From Phytopythium helicoides (lineage: Eukaryota > Oomycota > Peronosporomycetes > Pythiales > Pythiaceae), in assembly GCA_024867545.1 (NCBI GenBank), contig JANFNE010000052.1, positions 186,001 through 250,000 on the forward strand: a stretch of DNA of 64,000 bases. The letters are read 5' to 3'. The notes under the pieces were generated by a model, which worked only from the letters and a program-made list of their open reading frames with translations, was not told where the DNA came from and did no database searches. Shown piece by piece: positions 40,971 to 50,898 of this stretch (the first letter of the stretch is position 1; the number at the start of each line of letters is the position of its first letter). Position numbers and translations under genes: made by a program.

Positions 40971-42354
40971 ATGGCCGCCGCCGCCGCGCCGACCGACGCG
41001 CCCGCGCGCTCGCCGCCGCCAAAGAAGAAGCCGGCGGCGCGCTCCTCCGCAACTTCCAGCGCGGCCGCGGGCGCCGCGACTGGCGGAACGAGCGTCAGCA
41101 TGCGCAAGCAGGGCGACGGCGCGGACGCGAGCGCCGCGGGGGCAGCCGACGGCAACAGCGGCGACCTGTTCGCGCGCAACCTGTCGCTCATGGCGGTGGC
41201 GCACGTGGCGCGCGGCGTGGGCTTCGACGCGCTCAGCAAGTCGGCGGCCGACGCGCTCGTGGACGTCATGGCCAAGTGTGCGTGGCGGCATTTTGGAGGG
41301 GAAAGGCAGGGGAGGGGGACTGACGGTGTGGGATGCGATGCAGACATCCAGCGCATCGGGGAGGCGGCCAAGGACAACGCAGAGCTCGCGGGTCGCACGC
41401 AGCCGCGGGCGACAGATGTGACGCAGGCGCTGCAGGACCTGGTGCGCGTGAAGAGGCTTGGGCTGTTGCGCTCTTTGGCGTGACCTTTGCTGATGTTGCA
41501 CGCGTGAGGACTGCAGGTGCCGGCGCCTGTGAGCGTCTCGGACCTTGTGCGAGCCCTGGAGACGGCCAAGCGCCCGTTCCCTCGCGACGTACCGGCGTTC
41601 CCGGTGCGCAAGCGCGACCTGGCGGGCAACGCGATCGAGCAGACGGCGATAGGCCGCAGAGAGAACCTCCCACCGCACGTGCCGAGCTTCCTGCCGCCGC
41701 TGCCCAACCGCCACTCGTACAGCAATGATCGGCCTGCTGTTGTCGAGCGCGACCACGACACCAAGCGCGTTCGCCTTGAGTTGCTCGACCAGAAAGCGCG
41801 CGTGCAGCAGTCGCTCCACGGTCTCCAGTCAGTCGCAGCGAGTACGTTCGCTTGGGGTTTTGTGCTGAGAGTGATCCATTGCTGACGAGTGCGCTTTGAA
41901 CAGAGAAAGCAGTGCCCGTGGTGCATCAGCCGTCGTGGAGCGCCTTCCAGGGTTCCACGGGCGACAATGCGACCGAGAATCCATTCGTCCAGGCTCCGAT
42001 AGTCGCGGGCGATGCGACTGGCGGCGACGACACCATGGTGTGCTACGGTGTTCGTACTTGCATCGCATTCATCAGCTGAGAGACTTACCGTCTGCACTGT
42101 TTCCCTTCAGAGCGTGTTTGAACGTCCTGCGCGTGCGTTTGCTCCTAGCACGTCGTCGACAAAGGCGCAGAAGAAGAGCAACAACATCGAGGCATCTTCC
42201 GTCAAGCTGTCAAAGTGAGTGCATGACGTTTTCTCATAAACATGTAGGAAATGCTGTCGCCTAACAATCGGCTCTTTGATGAAACAGCAGCCAGGAACTT
42301 GGCAAGGAGGAAAAGATCCTCATGGGTACATTTCACGACGGTGACTCGGAGTGA
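40971..42354 (+). CDS. TAF8: TFIID subunit 8 (TAF8), six exons
   Basis: Exons 40971-41277, 41344-41441, 41517-41841, 41904-42037, 42111-42214 and 42288-42354, with GT/AG introns of 62-75 bases and matching phases. TAF8 pairs through a histone fold with TAF10 in the TFIID complex and links it to TAF2. The histone fold spans exons 1-2: AVAHVARGVGFDALSKSAADALVDVMAK, then YIQRIGEAAKDNAELAGRTQ and TDVTQALQDL. The diagnostic TAF8 C-terminal motif follows in exon 3: ENLPPHVPSFLPPLPNRHSY. The last exon ends EKILMGTFHDGDSE. The N-terminal about 50 residues are Ala/Pro-rich and basic. Read without splicing the gene falls into several unrelated frames. Confidence 0.92.
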
Positions 42355-42475
42355 TCGCCATGCTAGCCTAGACTCGGAGCTGTTCAGCTTCACACCAGTA
42401 ACTATGCCATCAATTTGGAATCAAAGTCGCACTTGTATTCGTACCAATAATGAAAGCAGACTGCACGCAGGGATT

Positions 42476-44650
42476 CTACACGACCTTGTCTTCCGGGCCG
42501 AGCACCATCGACATGTTGTGGTCCTCTTGCGCGACCATAGATGCCTTGGACATGGGCCGCAATGCGGCGTCGTTGGACGACGCCAACACCTTCTTGGAGT
42601 TGCGTGCCTGGATGATGCGCACGACCGCGAACGCCAGAATAGCAGCGACCAGACCCGCAATGACGCCTGCGACGGCAAGAGGCGGGCCGAAGCCGTCCGC
42701 CACCTCGGTGCTCGACAGCGCGACCGTACAGCGCGGTCCACCCCATGATCCAGATGACAGGCACTTGCACTTTCCAGACACACACTGGCCCGTGAGCACG
42801 GACGAGAAGCCGACGGTGCAATCGTCGTCATCAAGGCATCGAGCTCCGCCAAGCACCTCAATCATTGGGTTCTCGATTGTCGTGTACTCGTCGATGTGAT
42901 CTTCGATCCACTGGGCCGTCGGATGGGAAGATGGGTCACATCCGATGCTCATTGTCGAGTTACTCGACGTGTCCTGGTACACGCGAATGTAGTCAAGCTT
43001 CATGTACATGGGAAAGTCGGCGCAAATCTTGTTGGTCTTCTCATTCTTGCCATCGCCAACACACGGGCTACCCGGGTTCGGCGGCTTGGAGCCCCAGCTC
43101 GTGGATAGTGCAACGTTGAGAATGATGTACATGGGCTCCTCGATCATCAGCTTGTGCGGGTTGCTCTCGGCCGAGTCCTGCGGCGGGTTCTCGAGCGTGT
43201 CGGCTGGGATTTCGAAGATCGGGATGTCCTCGACCATCCACCGCACGTAACCGTCGCGGCCCATGACCCACTCGAGCTGGTAAGCGACATAGCCCGTGTA
43301 GGCACCGAGCTGGATCGGAGAGTTGGCACTGATAGCGTCCATCTGGTAGTTGAACGGCGCCATCGTTTCGGTCTTGGTCTCGTTGTCGAGGCGCGGGTCT
43401 GAGCACTTAGAGTTCTGGTTGTCCGGGTCACACAAGTACGCGCCAATGTAGGCGTTCAGCACCGGCATGCAGCCGCCGACGTCGTTGATGCCCCAGTGCC
43501 GCGACCCCTTGCCGTCAATAAGCCCCAGGTCCGAGTATCCGTCCATGGAGGCTGGACACGTGTTGGTGCCCTCGCAGTTGTTGCTGGTGATGCCGCGAGT
43601 TACCGACGCGTTGACGGCCGTGAAGCTCTGCGACGTGTTTGTAATTGGCGTGCAGATCGTGTTGGGGGCGTACCGCAGGCCCTGGTACCAGCTATCGTAG
43701 CCGCGCTTCTTGTACGTGGCCGTGGGCACGCCGGGGTAGTTGGCACCGAGCGTTTGACAGCCACCGCCGTAGATGCAGTAGATGTTGGTGTCGTTGGACG
43801 GTGGGAAGATGCGGAACTTGTCGGGCATGCCCGGCGCGATCTGGATGGACGTCGAGATGGCGGTACCGCCGCCCTCGAGCAGGTCGATCTCTGGCGCGCC
43901 GCGGCCCTGGTTCGGGTTGAGTCCGTGTCCGGGCGTGTCGTTACAGGCGCTGATGCGCTGGTCGTTCGCGAGGTCCTCGTTGCACTCGTCGTAGGACCAG
44001 GGCCACATGCGGCTCGTGGAGCCCGTGAAGAGCGCGCGTCCGAGGTTTCCTAGCAGCCAGATACCCGGCCACGTGGGGTAGTAGTCAATGTTCTTGACTC
44101 TTCCGTTGACGTCCCCAAGGTCGGGGTTCCCACTTGCGGCCGAGACGGCTCCAGGCAGCTGCGCGAGCACCTCCATGCGTCCTCCCTGGAAGCAGAACTT
44201 GTTCCAAGTCTGCACCATGGCGGATCGGTAGTACATGCTGTGCGTCTCAAAGCTCGGCGGGCGCGTGTACGAGTTGTAGACCGTGTACGTGATGTTGTCC
44301 TCCTGGCGCACCTCGATCTGGAACACGCCGCGGCCGTCCGCCTCGGTCACGGTCGACGACATGTTGGGCGAGTAGTACTCGAGCGCGGCGTTGACGCCGT
44401 CGGGCATGTCGAGCGCCGTCCACAGGTGGTCCTTGCCCGCCGAGAAGTTGCGTCCGGCCACGTTGAACTCGTCCGACATGACGAGCTCCCACGAGTCTCC
44501 GCGCGACGACGTGACGGTACGCGCGGCCTCGGGCGTGTCCGGGTCCACCCACGGCCGCAGCCCCGAGCGCGTCAGGATCTGCGACGACTGCGCGGCGTCG
44601 GCGGCGCTCAGCGCGGCGCCAGCGGCCGCCAGCAGCTGCTTCCACGTCAT
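42476..44650 (-). CDS. KRE6/SKN1-like beta-glucan synthesis protein (GH16)
   Basis: 724 residues, intronless, type I membrane topology. Signal peptide MTWKQLLAAAGAALSAADAA; GH16-type glucanase/transglucosylase domain of the KRE6/SKN1 group (ELVMSDEFNVAGRNF, YPTWPGIWLLGNLGRALF) with the catalytic E-x-D-x-x-E in GAPEIDLLEGGG; an EGF-like Cys module near the end (GQCVSGKCKCLSSGSWGGPRC); one transmembrane helix (VAGVIAGLVAAILAFAVVRI) and a short cytoplasmic tail. Yeast Kre6/Skn1 are type II; the topology differs. Role: making or branching beta-1,6/beta-1,3-glucan, the main wall polymer of oomycetes. Convergent with TAF8, 121 bases apart. Confidence 0.93.
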   Translation of the reverse strand: MTWKQLLAAAGAALSAADAAQSSQILTRSGLRPWVDPDTPEAARTVTSSRGDSWELVMSDEFNVAGRNFSAGKDHLWTALDMPDGVNAALEYYSPNMSSTVTEADGRGVFQIEVRQEDNITYTVYNSYTRPPSFETHSMYYRSAMVQTWNKFCFQGGRMEVLAQLPGAVSAASGNPDLGDVNGRVKNIDYYPTWPGIWLLGNLGRALFTGSTSRMWPWSYDECNEDLANDQRISACNDTPGHGLNPNQGRGAPEIDLLEGGGTAISTSIQIAPGMPDKFRIFPPSNDTNIYCIYGGGCQTLGANYPGVPTATYKKRGYDSWYQGLRYAPNTICTPITNTSQSFTAVNASVTRGITSNNCEGTNTCPASMDGYSDLGLIDGKGSRHWGINDVGGCMPVLNAYIGAYLCDPDNQNSKCSDPRLDNETKTETMAPFNYQMDAISANSPIQLGAYTGYVAYQLEWVMGRDGYVRWMVEDIPIFEIPADTLENPPQDSAESNPHKLMIEEPMYIILNVALSTSWGSKPPNPGSPCVGDGKNEKTNKICADFPMYMKLDYIRVYQDTSSNSTMSIGCDPSSHPTAQWIEDHIDEYTTIENPMIEVLGGARCLDDDDCTVGFSSVLTGQCVSGKCKCLSSGSWGGPRCTVALSSTEVADGFGPPLAVAGVIAGLVAAILAFAVVRIIQARNSKKVLASSNDAALRPMSKASMVAQEDHNMSMVLGPEDKVV

Positions 44651-45372
44651 TTGGCAGGCGTCCAGCGAGGCTTTACCGCTTGGCTGGGGGAGGTGTCCGC
44701 AGGGCGGAGAAGATGGAAGTGATGGAAGGGAGGGCGGCCATGTGGAGGGAAGCCAGTGAGGAAGGACGAGGGTATAGTGAACATGAGGTAAAGGTAGGTA
44801 CGGCGGCTCGCGACGTTGTGGCAGCGGGAGAGACGGCGCTTTTTTGGTTTTTTTGGTGGACTCTCTAACAGGAAAAAAAGAGTGGATTCACTTGGAAAAT
44901 GTATGGGGAAAATTTAATCCGTTGGCAATCCAGCAAATCCTTTTTCGGCTGTTCGAAGGTTGACGATTGTGTTTTGGGCCAATGGAAGAGTGGGGATGGA
45001 CAATGTGGCCAATTGACGGGCGGGAAATAGAGCAACGCGCGATGATTGGTCAGGAAAGTGGCTTGGCATTCCGTAGCCAGGGCGATGGCTTCAATTCAAT
45101 GCTGCCGGGAGACTGGCAGTAGATGCTCAGCGATGTGCTGGCCGAAGCTTGGACATAAGACCTGCACGGCAGCCACACTATGCCGACATACAACTCGCTA
45201 CGATATTTAGACTTCGATTGCTAAATCGTTGATCTATCAAGAGTTTTCAAAGTTCGCGAGCAAACAAATCAACCACGGGAATCGCAAATCATTCGTTAGC
45301 CTTTGTGCCATTTGGCAACTCTCTCATCGTCTGCAGCATGCTCATACACGTTCAATACGTGATGCGCATCCT
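44651..45372. other. Intergenic spacer
   Basis: About 720 bases: the KRE6-like promoter and the 3' flank of the reductase fragment. T-rich run near 44840-44860. Nothing else recognised. Confidence 0.35.
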
Positions 45373-45549
45373 CTACAACGAACTTTCACCAGCAATTTGG
45401 ACAACCACTTTCCCATTGGCGCGTCCAGACGCTTGGACCTTCAACGCGTCGAGCAAATGTTCAAACGAGTGTGTCACGATGTTGAGGTCGTCGTGGCTCG
45501 ACCCGAGCGTCAGCAGCGAGGTGATGTCGCCGGTGCTGTCGGCGAGCAT
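45373..45549 (-). pseudogene. Detached C-terminal end of an MDR reductase, or short ORF
   Basis: A 58-codon frame from ATG 45549 ends SFEHLLDALKVQASGRANGK then VVVQIAGESSL. The last 25 residues are exactly the type of C-terminal strand-helix (…ALK..ASGRA.GKVVVQI) found at the end of zinc-independent MDR oxidoreductases. The adjacent upstream reductase (45640-46824) lacks this end, its similarity stopping at VVPVIDS. Either about 200 bases were inserted into one gene, or this is the 3' exon with an intron I could not place, or a paralogue fragment. Confidence 0.5.
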
Positions 45550-45639
45550 CAACTACAGTTGAATTTATGAATGCTTTCGGCGTGGACGAGCTTCATCGGG
45601 TTTGCATGTCTGCATATGATGTCGCCTACGACGGCTGGT

Positions 45640-46824
45640 CTACCTGCTGCACAGTGGAGCGATAGGCAGTAGGCGTAGCAGGCTGCAGAGGCAGCCGACA
45701 CACTTGCTTTGTCTTTTGCTCATTAAAAAACTCGGCAACTTCGGTTCACATCCCCGGGTCTTCGCGACAGAGTCTAGTGAATCAATGACCGGGACGACCT
45801 TCTCTTCTTCGACCATCGCGGCGAGCTTCTTCAGATCCTCGCGGTTCGGCTTGACCAAGAAACTAGTAGACTGCGCTCCGATCGAAGACTTGATGGGATC
45901 CTTGATTCCCAGAATCGTCACGAACTGACCCGTTCCTGGTTTGAGGATCTTCTGCGCGTCCGAGTTCCACGAGTTCGGCCCCTTGCCGCAATCGTAGAGC
46001 AAATCGATCGAGTTTGGTGCCAAGATATCCACCCACTTGTCCTTGGTGTAGTCGATGACTTCATCGGCACCGAGCTGCTTCAATAGCTCCACATTGCGAG
46101 AGCTGCTCGTGGTGATCACGTACGCGCCGAGAGCCTTGGCAATCTGAATAGCAAACGTCCCAGTGCCGCCACTGCCGCCGAGAATGAGCACACGCTGACC
46201 CGATTGGAGCTTTCCATGATCGACGAGCGCTTGAAGACTCGTTAGTGCAGCCAGTGGCATGGCTGCCGCCTTGTCGAAGCCGACGTTCTTGGGTTTGTGC
46301 GCCACCAGCGATGCATCAACGACAATGTACTCGGCGAACGCACCGGTGTGCACAAACTCCGTCATGGCGTAGACATCGTCGTTGACATGGAGGTCGAACG
46401 CGTCAGCGAGATCAGTGCCGACCTCAACAATGGTGCCAGAGAGATCGAAATCATAGTGCGCAGGGTTCGCGGGCGATGGAGTCGGTGACGGAGGGAAGGG
46501 TGTGTCCTGAGCGGTGCTGAGATCAACGGGGTTGGTGGCAGCGCTTCGCACCTTGATGCGGACTTGAGCTGGTCCCAGCGGAGACTGTGCAACGGACGTG
46601 TTGAGCGTGAGCACCTCAAAGGGGTCGCCTCGCTTCGAGAACTGGTAGGCTTTGTAGGTTGGTGGAATCACTACGGAGGTCGTCTTGGAAACGGCGACTG
46701 GGGATTTTGCAGTCTTGTCAAGTAGGACGCGGATTGGCGAATGTGCTGCAATGCCCAACGACGTAGAATCGAGTCGAGTCGAAGATTGCTGCGTCACGAC
46801 CAGCATTTCGTTATGACCGATCAA
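45640..46824 (-). CDS. MDR-superfamily quinone oxidoreductase-like protein, abnormal C-terminus
   Basis: 394 codons. Medium-chain dehydrogenase/reductase of the NADP(H)-dependent quinone reductase/RTN4IP1-like group. GroES-like N-terminal part (VRSAATNPVDLS, YDFDLSGTIVEVG), then Rossmann nucleotide-binding GGSGGTGTFAIQIAKALGA and GADEVIDYTKDKW. No structural zinc Cys cluster, as expected for this subgroup. After VVPVIDSLDSVAKT similarity ends and a Cys-rich unrelated tail follows to the stop at 45640; the missing last strand is found about 200 bases downstream (45373-45549). The N-terminal about 55 residues before YKAYQFSKRGDPFEVL could be a targeting extension or upstream noise. Confidence 0.85.
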   Translation of the reverse strand: MIGHNEMLVVTQQSSTRLDSTSLGIAAHSPIRVLLDKTAKSPVAVSKTTSVVIPPTYKAYQFSKRGDPFEVLTLNTSVAQSPLGPAQVRIKVRSAATNPVDLSTAQDTPFPPSPTPSPANPAHYDFDLSGTIVEVGTDLADAFDLHVNDDVYAMTEFVHTGAFAEYIVVDASLVAHKPKNVGFDKAAAMPLAALTSLQALVDHGKLQSGQRVLILGGSGGTGTFAIQIAKALGAYVITTSSSRNVELLKQLGADEVIDYTKDKWVDILAPNSIDLLYDCGKGPNSWNSDAQKILKPGTGQFVTILGIKDPIKSSIGAQSTSFLVKPNREDLKKLAAMVEEEKVVPVIDSLDSVAKTRGCEPKLPSFLMSKRQSKCVGCLCSLLRLLPIAPLCSR

Positions 46825-47524
46825 GTAAACATCACTTCAAGGTGTTTGCGTAAAGTGCGCTTCGATTGTGGCTGTGACTACCTCATTGTTGCGTGTGTGA
46901 TCCATAGCTGCAGGCGCCTCGCGTGATCGCGGCGCCTGTTTGGTGTCCTCCCAGGCGCAGAGCCACCATGATCGGGCAATTCATAACAACACGTCTCGAA
47001 CAGTAATTGACACGGACACATACCAACATCACCGACCGACGACCTGCCATCGCCGCTTACATTGCTGATGCATAGAATCCTTATGGGCTCCCCCGCATTC
47101 GCTCTGTACACTGATCCACCCTACGATATCTCGTCTCCGATACTTTTTGCGCCAAGTCGTTCCCCACGAAGTGCTCGATGTTATAAGTTGCCGCCACCAA
47201 TGCTCGACGAATTAAAGAATAACCAAGCACGCGTTCCGCTGTTCACACAGCAACTCACCCAAACAACACCAAGGGTAGACGATGCTTTACCTCAGCCCTA
47301 CATTATGTGTTTCTGCTAAACACTGGTAACGAATGCCTTTGTTGCACGTCACGATCACCTTGCCAATCGTCTTGACAGCAACCAAAATGCTGGGAACCAA
47401 AGCCTTCGTGATGAATGCTTCATCGAGTTGCAGGCGAAGGCGACAAATCAATGTACAGTAAATTGATGACCACGCGCTGATTGGTCAGGGTCCCCCGTCA
47501 TTCGTAGCCATCACGCACTTCAAC
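46825..47524. other. Divergent intergenic spacer
   Basis: About 700 bases between the reductase and the EF-hand gene. A plus-strand frame starting at 47068 (about 83 codons, ends PYIMCFC) is open but shows no domain. Confidence 0.35.
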
Positions 47525-49069
47525 ATGGTGCAACACTGCGACAGCGGCTATTTCTGTGTGGCAATTGTTGCCATTGACGCTGCTCTCGATTCTGCCGCTC
47601 GAGCTGGCCTTATTGACCTCATGGTCGCCACTGGTGCGCCGCCCCGAGCTCGCAGCAAGCCAGCGCCATGCCTGCCCTACAAGTCTCTGGACCTGTTTCC
47701 CTCGCCAGCCCCACCGCCTTCACAAAGTGGAAACCACCACGTTCGCTCGCCTTCACGCAAGACACTCGCGAATGTCGGTTTTGATCACGCGATGGGCGGC
47801 TCGGCGCTCTTCCGGCTCTCGAGCACAGGGCAGTCGTTGAGTCTCCAGCAAGCAGTGCCAAATGAAGCAGCCGCAGTCAGTGGTATTAGCAGTGCTAGCA
47901 ACTTCCTCGGCTCGCTGCGCGCCACCACACTGCTTGACTACAGCTTCATGCGCGAGTTCTCACTTCTCAAGCGCAAGCCCATGCACGAACGGAATCTGTC
48001 ACGGCTGTCGACCGCTTCCGTATACAGCATGCGAACAGCGCAACTCGCGCTCGAACAACAAGGCCAGAGCGAGCTGCATCCCGTCTACGACTGGAAAAAG
48101 CCGCCACCACTCCTACAAGGAGATCAATCTCCTAGTAAGAGTCCGGATGATATCCGGGCCCCGATTCCAGTGGCACCGTCCAGATTCCCGCCCCTGACTC
48201 AACGGCCAGTAGCAGGAGTGACAGTGGTGACATCCGTACCCAACACCGTGCCGGCAACAGCTATCTCGATTGATAAAGCACTACTCACTCGATCCAAACA
48301 CCCAGTTGTGCCCCCTCAGTCGTATCAACCAACAAAGCCTCCAAACTTACGTCGTCCAAATCAGCACGAGGCACAGATGACCACGCCGCCGGTCTTAATG
48401 TGGCATGATCTGAGCGAATTTGATCTCCGCAAGTGCCATCCGGCATCTGTCATCGCTGAAATACATGGACACTTGCAGGAACAGAATGTGGCCGCACTGT
48501 GTGCATCGACTGGATACAATCGTATCGAGATTTTTGGGCTCTGGGCACGATTCAAGGCGCTATGCTCCATCGCACTGAGTCCGAAAGGTATCGATAAAGA
48601 CACCTTTCGTCGCGGTTTGCCGCAGCTCGCACTGGAAGACCAATTCTTCATAGACCGAGTCTTTGACATCCTCGATGCGGATGGCTCTGGAATTCTTGAG
48701 TGGTCCGAGTTCATCGAAGCTCTGAGTGCACTAGAAAAGGGCGACGCCGAGACGCGCGTGCGATTCCTCTTTCGTGTCTATGACTTGAGTGGGGATGGGG
48801 CGATTCACCGCAACGAAATCCAGCGATTTTTCCTTTCAAGTCTCCTAATTCCACCGTCAGAAGATGTCGTAGCGGTTGCGACGCATGTTGTGGACAAAAT
48901 CTTTGCTGCTGTTGGCCGCGAATCAAGTGATACCGTCCGGGTACAAGATGCGCTGACATACATTCGGGAGCATCCAGGTGCAGCCGACATTTACTCGTTA
49001 CTTGGGCGCACCATGGTCACCAACCAACGTTTGGTGGTTGACAAGAGTGCGCCTAAAGGAGCCACCTAA
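47525..49069 (+). CDS. EF-hand calcium-binding protein
   Basis: 514 residues, intronless. The N-terminal 300 residues are Ser/Pro-rich and probably disordered (start could also be the ATG at 47621, MVATGAPPRARS). The C-terminal 200 residues form a calcineurin B/NCS-like EF-hand module. Two complete loops, DADGSGILEWSEF and DLSGDGAIHRNEI, have Asp/Ser/Gly/Glu at the ligand positions. They are preceded by a degenerate pair partner (SPKGIDKDTFRRGLPQL) and followed by a helical segment without canonical ligands. Probable Ca2+ sensor; partner unknown. Its stop lies only 72 bases from the end of the oppositely oriented Fanzor gene. Confidence 0.88.
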   Translation: MVQHCDSGYFCVAIVAIDAALDSAARAGLIDLMVATGAPPRARSKPAPCLPYKSLDLFPSPAPPPSQSGNHHVRSPSRKTLANVGFDHAMGGSALFRLSSTGQSLSLQQAVPNEAAAVSGISSASNFLGSLRATTLLDYSFMREFSLLKRKPMHERNLSRLSTASVYSMRTAQLALEQQGQSELHPVYDWKKPPPLLQGDQSPSKSPDDIRAPIPVAPSRFPPLTQRPVAGVTVVTSVPNTVPATAISIDKALLTRSKHPVVPPQSYQPTKPPNLRRPNQHEAQMTTPPVLMWHDLSEFDLRKCHPASVIAEIHGHLQEQNVAALCASTGYNRIEIFGLWARFKALCSIALSPKGIDKDTFRRGLPQLALEDQFFIDRVFDILDADGSGILEWSEFIEALSALEKGDAETRVRFLFRVYDLSGDGAIHRNEIQRFFLSSLLIPPSEDVVAVATHVVDKIFAAVGRESSDTVRVQDALTYIREHPGAADIYSLLGRTMVTNQRLVVDKSAPKGAT

Positions 49070-50642
49070 GTAGATACATGCGAATACAGTTGATCGGGCA
49101 ACGCTGAGCGCACCTGCAGACACTTTGTGGCCCCTGATGTGTTAAGTTGGCGCTCGGCAAAAAATGTTAGGTTTTGGTTGACCTCGGAGCATGTTGAGGA
49201 GAAGCATGAGCATGTTCGTCGAGGCGTTGACGTCGCGGTTCACAGTAGTACCAAAACAGCCATTGGATCGACAATGGAGCACACAATAAACCTTGCACGT
49301 CCGCCATTCCTTGTCCGTGCTGTTCTTGACCTTGCAGAGGCGGAGACTGTACTGGTATTCTAGCCGCCGGTGGCAACGTGAGTGAAGCTTGTTGGTGCGA
49401 AACTCATCAATTGGTTGTACACGACAGTAGTTTCTCAACGTGTGCTCGAGTCTCTTGACCGGCCCCGCGGGGCACTTCTTGATGAGTCCTGAGTAATCGG
49501 TATTGCTCCAATCTCCAAATCCAACCACCGTTCGCCTGCCTGCTTGCTGGGTCAGACTCCGGCAGAGTTCATGTAGCTTTTTCTGCGCAAAGATGTACCG
49601 ACCAAAACGCAGGTTGCGGAATCCCTTCGCCCGTGAAAATCCTAGCAGGTTTTCCATCCGTGGAATAACGTATCGTGTGTACGTTTCCAGCAACTCGAGC
49701 GACGCGGTCTTCTTCGACGGCATCTGACGCTCGGCCGCCAAAATGTCGGGACGCCGCTCCTTCCAGCAAGCTATCTTCTGGTTGCTCTTGTGGTAGCGAG
49801 CATCCTCGTAGAACTCACGAGAAGAGCCGTGGATAGTCTCGCCGTCCTGGTTGGTTGCTACAAACAGATCTCGTCTGCCAGGATCGAGGCCCCACATGAC
49901 ATCGTAGTCTTCTTCCCGAAGTGGGCGGTCTGTCGCCGGATGAGTTTTCCGCATGACGATGCTGACAGCCTTTCCGTCCGTCACGATCTCTCCTGCGAAC
50001 TTCTTGTTGGCTGTTTCAAACTTCTCGATATTGAAGAGACTGTGCCACCAATCGTCTGCGACAACATTCCAATCGTCACCTAGCGGAGGCATGCGAACAC
50101 CAGCACGTAGAAGTAGGCTGCGGAGCGCCGTCTTGCACATCTTGAAGTGCGAGCACTTGAACCCATTCTTTGTCGGCAGGAGACTGAACGTGCGGACCTC
50201 TGGGATGTCCTGTCGATGCTGAAACCGGCGATTCCTCTCTTCAATGTCGGTTAGAATCATGTAGGTGAGAGGAAGCAATCTGTTAGCCTCGTCGGACAAG
50301 TAGCCGCTCTCGTTGCGCGGGATCTGCTCTCGCCAAGCCTGCACCTCGGTATCGTTGCCGTTCTAGACAGGGTCCAGGATGCTCTTGATCATGACGTAGG
50401 CCTCCGCACCATTCAAGTCATAGACCCGCTTGATGTGACGGTGAAAGCGACGGTAGACGTTGCGTACGATCGCGTTCTTGGTGTTAGTGGCCATCATTTG
50501 GCTGCGTTCTGTTGCCACCCAGCGGTAATCTGCCGGTTGCTTGCACGTCGAGCGTCCTCACCTCGCCAAGTGTTGTACAGCGTGACTGATTGCTGGAATG
50601 CAGGAGACCCGAGTGTGGAGTTGGCGTTGCAAACACACGATA

Positions 50643-50667
50643 AGGGTAACACGACCTATTGTGAGCC
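50643..50667 (+). repeat. Left terminal inverted repeat of the pogo-like element
   Basis: agggtaacacgacctatt followed by gtgagcc; pairs with 52971-52995. Confidence 0.9.
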
Positions 50668-50898
50668 GCGACCAGTCGTGGGCCATTTTACTCGCATCTG
50701 ACACCAGTAGCCTATATTTAATCCAATACAAAAAATCTTCCCAGGTTGAAGCGGTAAAGCATGCACGCGCCCTATCCGACCTCCATCCATGCCATCGTTT
50801 CTGCCTACCCACCGTAATCGTCGCTCCTAGCTCTTTGCTCCTCATTCTCCTTTCACCCTCGTCGCCAATTCCAAGCCTAGCCTGCAAAGCTGCATGCA

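Noticed and set aside
41278..41343. Reading TAF8 exon 1 straight through the first intron (301-codon frame)
   Set aside because: The read-through inserts a Trp/Arg/Gly-rich stretch into the histone fold; splicing at 41277/41344 gives the proper TAF8 sequence.
47068..47319. Short open frame between reductase and EF-hand genes
   Set aside because: No domain, ends without conserved features; likely chance.
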